From positions 1-36,165 of the forward strand of contig NZ_MBEJ01000097.1 in NCBI RefSeq assembly GCF_001953975.1: a stretch of 36,165 nt of DNA. The letters run 5' to 3'. This document shows, piece after piece, positions 32,242 to 36,165 of this stretch; position 1 is the stretch's first letter, and every line of letters begins with the position of its first letter. The stretch comes from Mycobacterium sp. NS-7484 (GTDB lineage Bacteria > Actinomycetota > Actinomycetes > Mycobacteriales > Mycobacteriaceae). Both the position numbers and the translations under genes were made by a program. The notes under the pieces are model-generated. The model saw nothing but the letters and a program-made list of their open reading frames with translations. It was not told where the DNA came from and ran no database searches.

Positions 32242-33258
32242 GTGAGCGCGAAGCTCGTCATCGGAGCCAACGGATTCCTGGGCTCGCACGTACTACGGCA
32301 ACTGGTCGGTGCCGACGACGGTTCCGAGATCCGGGCCATGGTGCGGCCGGGTGCCAACACGATCGGGATCGATGACCTCGACGTCAGGCGGTTCGAGGGC
32401 GACGTCTTCGACACCGCGGCGCTGCGTACGGCGATGACCGGCTGCGACGTCGTCTACCACTGCGTCGTCGACGCCCGCGGGTGGCTGCGCGACCCGGCCC
32501 CGCTGTTCCGCACCAACGTCGAGGGCACCCGCAACGTCCTGGAGGTGGCCGCCGGCGTCACGGGGCTACGCAAGTTCGTCTACACCAGCAGCTACGTCAC
32601 CGTCGGACGAAAGCGGGGCAGGCGGTCGACCGAAGCTGACGTCGTCGATATCGCGAAGGTGACCCCGTACGTCCGCTCGCGGGTGCAGGCCGAGGAATTG
32701 GTGCTGCACTACGCGCGTGAGCGCGGCCTGCCGGCCGTGGCGATGTGCGTCTCCACGACCTACGGCAGTGGCGACTGGGGTCGCACCCCGCACGGGGCGA
32801 TCATCGCCGGCGCGGCGTTCGGCAAACTGCCGTTCGTGATGAGCGGCATCGACCTGGAGGCCGTCGGTATCGACGACGCCGCCAGGGCGCTGTTGTTGGC
32901 TGCCGACCGTGGCATACCCGGTGAGCGCTACCTGATTTCGGAGAAGATGATCAGCAACGCCGAGGTGGCCCGGCTGCCCGCCGAGGCCGCCGGCGTCGCG
33001 CCGCCGCAGCGCTCGATCCCGCTGCCGGTGTCCTATCTGCTGGCCGCCGCCGGCACGATCAAGGGCACGTTGCGCGGCACTGACGAACGGCTCTCACTGG
33101 AATCCCTGCGGCTCATGCGGGCCGAAGCCGAACTCGACCATTCCAAGGCCGTGCGTGAACTCGACTGGCAGCCAAGGCCGGTGGAGGAGTCGATCGCCGA
33201 AGCGGCCAAGTTCTGGGTCAGCCTGCGCGCGGCCAAACGCGCACAGCGCGGCAGCTGA
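32242..33258 (+). CDS. NAD-dependent epimerase/dehydratase family protein (Rv0139-like)
   Basis: 338 aa from GTG 32242, with GGAGG upstream and 4 nt after the SnoaL-like stop. Rossmann motif IGANGFLGSHV is at residues 7-17. The active-site region shows TSSYV (115-119) and Tyr143-x3-Arg147 (PYVRSRVQAEE), so the usual catalytic Lys of YxxxK is Arg here. It resembles extended SDRs such as 3-beta-hydroxysteroid dehydrogenases and dihydroflavonol reductases. With the SnoaL-like gene it forms a two-gene unit behind the KstR-type site. Confidence 0.88.
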   Translation: MSAKLVIGANGFLGSHVLRQLVGADDGSEIRAMVRPGANTIGIDDLDVRRFEGDVFDTAALRTAMTGCDVVYHCVVDARGWLRDPAPLFRTNVEGTRNVLEVAAGVTGLRKFVYTSSYVTVGRKRGRRSTEADVVDIAKVTPYVRSRVQAEELVLHYARERGLPAVAMCVSTTYGSGDWGRTPHGAIIAGAAFGKLPFVMSGIDLEAVGIDDAARALLLAADRGIPGERYLISEKMISNAEVARLPAEAAGVAPPQRSIPLPVSYLLAAAGTIKGTLRGTDERLSLESLRLMRAEAELDHSKAVRELDWQPRPVEESIAEAAKFWVSLRAAKRAQRGS

Positions 33259-33308
33259 ACACCACGCCGTGCAGCGTAAAGCCACTGGGCGACAGGCGCA
33301 TTGCGGCC

Positions 33309-33314
33309 TAGCCT
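33309..33314 (+). promoter_or_regulatory. -10 element of the TcmP-like methyltransferase gene
   Basis: TAGCCT fits TANNNT and lies six bases before the ATG at 33321, again predicting a leaderless start. Confidence 0.5.
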
Positions 33315-33320
33315 GGCGCT

Positions 33321-34139
33321 ATGACCGACAAGCTGAAAGTCGACCTCTCCGGTGCGCCGCAGACCATGCTGGCGACCTTCTACGCCAAGGCCCTCGACGC
33401 CGGGATGCCGAATCCGATCCTGGGCGACCGGCTGGCCAAGCAGATCGCCGATCGCATCGACTACGACTGGAGCCGCACCTCGATCACCGAGGCGACGTCA
33501 CCGTCGGTGACCACCCGCAGCGCCCACTTCGACCGGTGGACCCGGCAGTTTCTGGCGGTGCACCCGGAAGCAGTGGTGCTGCATCTGGGCTGTGGACTGG
33601 ACGGCCGGTTCTTCCGGTTGCAAACCGGGCCCGGTGTCGAGTGGTACGACGTCGACTATCCCGACGTCGCGCACCTACGCGAGCAGCTCTACCCCTCGGC
33701 CGAGCACTATCACGTCGTCGCCGCGTCGGTGACCGACCCGGCCTGGCTGCGCGACATCCCCGCCGACCGGCCGACGTTGATGCTCGGCGAAGGTCTCACG
33801 ATGTACCTCACCGAAGCCGACGGAGTTGCCCTGCTGCGTCGTATTGTCGACGGATTCCCTTCTGGGGAACTGCAATTCGATGCCTTTAATACTCTGGGTG
33901 TCAAGTCCCAGTGGAGCAACACCGTGGTCCGGCGATCCGGGGCGAAACTCCACTGGGCGATCAACAGTGCCGAGGACATCCTGCGGGCAGTACCGGGCAC
34001 GCGGTTACTGGCCCGCACATCGCCTTTCGACGATCCGGTGTTCAACACGCTGCCCTGGTACTACCGACTGATGCTCGCGGTGATGAAACCCGTTCCGGTG
34101 TTGCGGTACATGGCGCAGTATCACCGCTACGCGTTCTGA
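33321..34139 (+). CDS. Class I SAM methyltransferase, LCMT/TcmP family
   Basis: 272 aa. Motif I VLHLGCGLDGRFFRL is near residues 86-100. The acidic SAM loop EWYDVDYPDV and the leucine-carboxyl-methyltransferase signature GEGLTMYLTEADGVALLRRI follow. This family methylates carboxyl or hydroxyl groups of small molecules (TcmP methylates a polyketide). The final 60 residues contain aromatic clusters (LPWYYRLMLAV) that may bind the substrate. It stands alone behind its own promoter and converges on the small secreted gene with a 16-nt gap. Confidence 0.88.
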   Translation: MTDKLKVDLSGAPQTMLATFYAKALDAGMPNPILGDRLAKQIADRIDYDWSRTSITEATSPSVTTRSAHFDRWTRQFLAVHPEAVVLHLGCGLDGRFFRLQTGPGVEWYDVDYPDVAHLREQLYPSAEHYHVVAASVTDPAWLRDIPADRPTLMLGEGLTMYLTEADGVALLRRIVDGFPSGELQFDAFNTLGVKSQWSNTVVRRSGAKLHWAINSAEDILRAVPGTRLLARTSPFDDPVFNTLPWYYRLMLAVMKPVPVLRYMAQYHRYAF

Positions 34140-34155
34140 CGCTCAGTCCCTCAAA

Positions 34156-34374
34156 TCACCGACCGCTGTGGCGCACGGTGTTGTCCGCCTTCGGCACCAT
34201 CGGCTTGGGATGGATCTGATCCAACCAGTCCAGGTGGTCCACACCGGAAGAGATGGTGACGGTGCTGGGGGCTGCGACATGAGCGGGCTCGGCGGCCTGG
34301 GCCGGTCCGGCCAGACCCAGGACGGCTGCGCTCAGTCCGCTTGCGGCGATGACGGCGAATCCGAACTTCTTCAT
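34156..34374 (-). CDS. Small secreted protein with Asp/His/Trp motif
   Basis: 72 aa. Signal peptide MKKFGFAVIAASGLSAAVLG has a likely cut after AQAA near residue 28. The mature part is only about 44 residues: TVTISSGVDHLDWLDQIHPK, then PMVPKADNTVRHSGR. I recognise this ending as recurrent in mycobacteria but know no function. AGGG lies just before the ATG at 34374. The frame is open to 34635, but that N-terminus is a shadow of the oxidoreductase. It is divergent from the FAD oxidoreductase gene. Confidence 0.75.
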   Translation of the reverse strand: MKKFGFAVIAASGLSAAVLGLAGPAQAAEPAHVAAPSTVTISSGVDHLDWLDQIHPKPMVPKADNTVRHSGR

Positions 34375-34504
34375 ATCCCTGCTTCTTCCTGTCTTGACCG
34401 GCGTCGGTTCTGGTGACCTTCGTGCCGGTATGACTGTCCAAACCGACTGGCCGGCCCGGCCATTTCCGGTGGCAGAAATTGATCCCCGATTGGCAGAAAG
34501 AAAT
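34375..34504. other. Divergent regulatory region with direct repeats and a palindrome
   Basis: TGGCAGAAA occurs at 34470-34478 and 34491-34499, 21 bp apart, so both copies face the same side of the helix. TGGCCGGCCCGGCCA (34448-34462) is a palindrome with 7-bp arms. No convincing -10 is seen for the oxidoreductase. A regulator site is possible. Confidence 0.35.
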
Positions 34505-35944
34505 ATGTTCTGGGATATGCCCTGGCAGAATCCTGCGGTGCCCAAGACGGTGAACGGCAAGGTGTCCCACTGGTTCGACGAAATACCCGCGCCCCGCGCG
34601 GCCCTTCCCGGCGACCGCGACGCCGACGTGTGCATCGTCGGCGCCGGCTACACCGGATTGTGGACGGCCTATTACCTGGCCCAGGCCGAGCCATCGCTAC
34701 GGATCACCGTGCTGGAGGCCCGTTTCGCGGGCTTCGGCGCCTCCGGTCGCAACGGCGGCTGGCTGTCCGGTCTGGCTCCCGGCGACCGGCACCGGATGGC
34801 CTCGCAGCATGGGAGGGAGCCGGTGCTGGCCTGGCAACGGGCACTGAACGACGCTGTCGACGAGGTCATCGCGGTGGCGGACCGCGAAGGCATCGACGCC
34901 GGTGCGGTCAAGGGCGGGACCATGGAGATCGCGCGTAATCCCGCTCAGGCCGCCAGGCTGGCGGCTGCGGTGGCCGAAGAACGATCCTGGGGGCTGGATG
35001 TCACCGAGCTGACGAAAAGCCAAGCCGCCGAGCGCATTCGATTTGACGGCCTGATCTCTGCCTACCACACCCCGCACTGTGCCCGCATCCAACCGGCCCG
35101 GCTCGTCCGCGGGCTGGCCGAAGCCGTCGAGCGGCTTGGTGTAACGATCTACGAGGACACCCCGGTCACGGCGATCGCCGGTGCGGTGTCCTCTTCGCGC
35201 GAGCGCTCATCGACGGCGTGCGCCGTCACCACCCGCGGAACGGTGCGGGCGCCGATCGTCCTGCGGGCCACCGAAGGGTTCACTCCTTCGCTTGCCCGGT
35301 TCCGCCGGACCTGGCTGCCGATGAACAGCTCGATGATCGCCACCGAACCGATCCCGGCGGCGCTGTGGGACGAAATCGGTTGGCACGGAAGGGAAACTGT
35401 GGGCGACAGCGCACACGGGTTCTTCTACGCGCAACGCACTGTCGATGACCGCATCGCGATCGGGGGTCGTAGCGTTCCCTACCGTTTCGCCTCACGCACC
35501 GACATCGACGGTCAGGTTCCGGCCCGCACCATCCGTCTGCTCACCGGCGTGCTGCACTCGATCCTGCCGCAGGTGCGCGATGTGCCGATCGCCCACGGGT
35601 GGTGCGGGGTTCTGGCCGTCCCACGGGACTGGCAGGCGGGCGTCTCGCTGGACCGGGCCAGCGGGCTGGGCTGGGCAGGCGGATACGTCGGACACGGGGT
35701 CACCGCGACCAATCTGGCCGGCCGCACCCTGGCCGATCTGGTGCTCGGGCGCGACACCCCGATCACCGAGCTGCCGTGGGTCGGTCACCGATCACGCAAC
35801 TGGGAACCCGAACCGCTGCGCTGGCTCGGCGTGCGTGGCCTCTACGTCGCATACCGGCTGGCCGACCGGCACGAGGCGCGGGGGCGGGTGACGACGTCGC
35901 CAATCGCCCGTTTCGCTGACGTCATCACCCGCAAACCGCACTGA
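34505..35944 (+). CDS. FAD-dependent oxidoreductase (DAO family)
   Basis: 479 aa from ATG 34505, with AGAAAG upstream; ATGs at 34430 and 34349 would extend it through the regulatory repeats. The FAD-binding dinucleotide fold is DVCIVGAGYTGLWTAYYL (41-58) with Glu71, followed by GASGRNGGW (78-86) and a C-terminal FAD contact GGYVGHGVTATNLAGRTLAD. The family oxidises amines or amino acids (glycine oxidase, gamma-glutamylputrescine oxidase type). The substrate is not predictable here. It ends about 55 nt before the SOS box. Confidence 0.88.
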   Translation: MFWDMPWQNPAVPKTVNGKVSHWFDEIPAPRAALPGDRDADVCIVGAGYTGLWTAYYLAQAEPSLRITVLEARFAGFGASGRNGGWLSGLAPGDRHRMASQHGREPVLAWQRALNDAVDEVIAVADREGIDAGAVKGGTMEIARNPAQAARLAAAVAEERSWGLDVTELTKSQAAERIRFDGLISAYHTPHCARIQPARLVRGLAEAVERLGVTIYEDTPVTAIAGAVSSSRERSSTACAVTTRGTVRAPIVLRATEGFTPSLARFRRTWLPMNSSMIATEPIPAALWDEIGWHGRETVGDSAHGFFYAQRTVDDRIAIGGRSVPYRFASRTDIDGQVPARTIRLLTGVLHSILPQVRDVPIAHGWCGVLAVPRDWQAGVSLDRASGLGWAGGYVGHGVTATNLAGRTLADLVLGRDTPITELPWVGHRSRNWEPEPLRWLGVRGLYVAYRLADRHEARGRVTTSPIARFADVITRKPH

Positions 35945-36000
35945 CGTCGGTCGCTGATGTGCGGAGAAAGCGCTGTGGTTGTCGGTCGGTGGTGGCATAA

Positions 36001-36016
36001 TCGAACATGTGTTCGA
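36001..36016 (+). promoter_or_regulatory. SOS box (LexA site) of the 13E12-family gene
   Basis: TCGAACATGTGTTCGA fits the mycobacterial LexA consensus TCGAAC-N4-GTTCGA exactly. It overlaps the GTG start at 36009, with CATAAT (35996-36001) as a possible -10, so repression at a leaderless start is likely. 13E12 genes are known SOS targets in M. tuberculosis. Confidence 0.85.
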
Positions 36017-36165
36017 CACTGATTCCGATGCCGCTCTCATCGACGCGATGAGCGCGGCGGCGCGGGCAGAATCCGCGGCGATCGCCGCCGGCTGGCCGCC
36101 ATCGGTGCGTTGGACACCCGCCGCGAACACGAACTGGCCGAAACGGTGTACTGGCGCACCGACCC
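36009..36165 (+). pseudogene. 13E12-repeat/HNH-type (DUF222) protein gene, frameshifted and cut by window end
   Basis: From GTG 36009 the frame reads VFDTDSDAALIDAMSAAARA then ESAAIAA, typical of the 13E12 N-terminus. Near 36089-36092 the expected continuation RLAAIGALDTRREHELAE then TVYWRTD is found one base out of register (frame beginning at 36092), as if one base were missing. The original frame has no stop before the window ends but gives atypical sequence (GWPPSVRWTP). This is either a disabled copy or a sequencing/assembly error. Intact members have a C-terminal HNH nuclease domain, which lies outside the window. Confidence 0.65.

Noticed and set aside
34349..34504. Longer FAD oxidoreductase start
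   Set aside because: It would overlap the start of the divergent secreted gene and include the phased repeats; family resemblance begins after MFWDMPWQNP.

Overview
The window is high-GC mycobacterial DNA, most likely from a rapidly growing Mycolicibacterium-type species. The evidence is the trehalose synthase-maltokinase pair, paired acyl-CoA dehydrogenases, a block in the same order as M. tuberculosis Rv0135c-Rv0139 (TetR, CYP138, MsrA, SnoaL-like, NAD-epimerase), a 13E12-family gene behind an SOS box, and many TANNNT -10 elements placed 6-8 nt before ATG/GTG starts, as in leaderless mycobacterial genes. All homology statements are from reading, not database searches. The first 13 bases match the end of the Tn5/Nextera mosaic end, so the left edge is probably an assembly end with residual adapter.

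Layout. 14-272: truncated membrane protein gene (-). 433-4251: four-gene ABC importer (lipoprotein, two permeases, ATPase). 4277-6172: pyrE, a HugZ-like flavin/heme-fold protein and an HTH protein (-), the last behind a promoter flanked by inverted repeats. 6348-9457: treS-mak, making maltose 1-phosphate from trehalose for alpha-glucan synthesis. 9481-9688: non-coding island full of inverted repeats. 9748-11208: MFS exporter, overlapping tail to tail with two fadE genes (11158-13424, -). 13482-15581: MarR-controlled ABC-2 exporter operon (-). 15850-17988: glgX (-). 18069-18167: 5' stub of an enoyl-CoA hydratase gene. 18160-18729: pncA (-). 18739-22449: four genes joined by 4-nt overlaps, encoding two polytopic membrane proteins, a one-TM miniprotein and a His-rich cupredoxin-like lipoprotein (-). 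22476-24699: DUF427 protein, small secreted protein, C39-like cysteine-peptidase-like protein and F420/FMN split-barrel protein.

24715-29160 is the most interesting region: GT4 glycosyltransferase, methyltransferase, alpha/alpha-toroid protein, a second methyltransferase (convergent) and a TetR regulator. The motif GGACACRTGTCC lies at both the glycosyltransferase promoter and the TetR start, which ties the genes into one predicted regulon; two overlapping mini-ORFs fill the glycosyltransferase leader. 29137-33258 is the CYP138 block: the TetR/P450 gap carries two GGTACC-N4-GGTACC sites 32 bp apart, and the SnoaL-like/epimerase pair sits behind a KstR-type palindrome. 33321-36165 holds a TcmP-type methyltransferase, a small secreted protein, an FAD oxidoreductase, and an SOS box leading into a 13E12-family gene that looks frameshifted and runs off the window.

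The sugar genes (treS, mak, glgX) together suggest trehalose/alpha-glucan turnover. The fadE pair, the cyp138 block and the KstR-like site point to lipid or sterol metabolism. No rRNA, tRNA, CRISPR array or insertion sequence was recognised.
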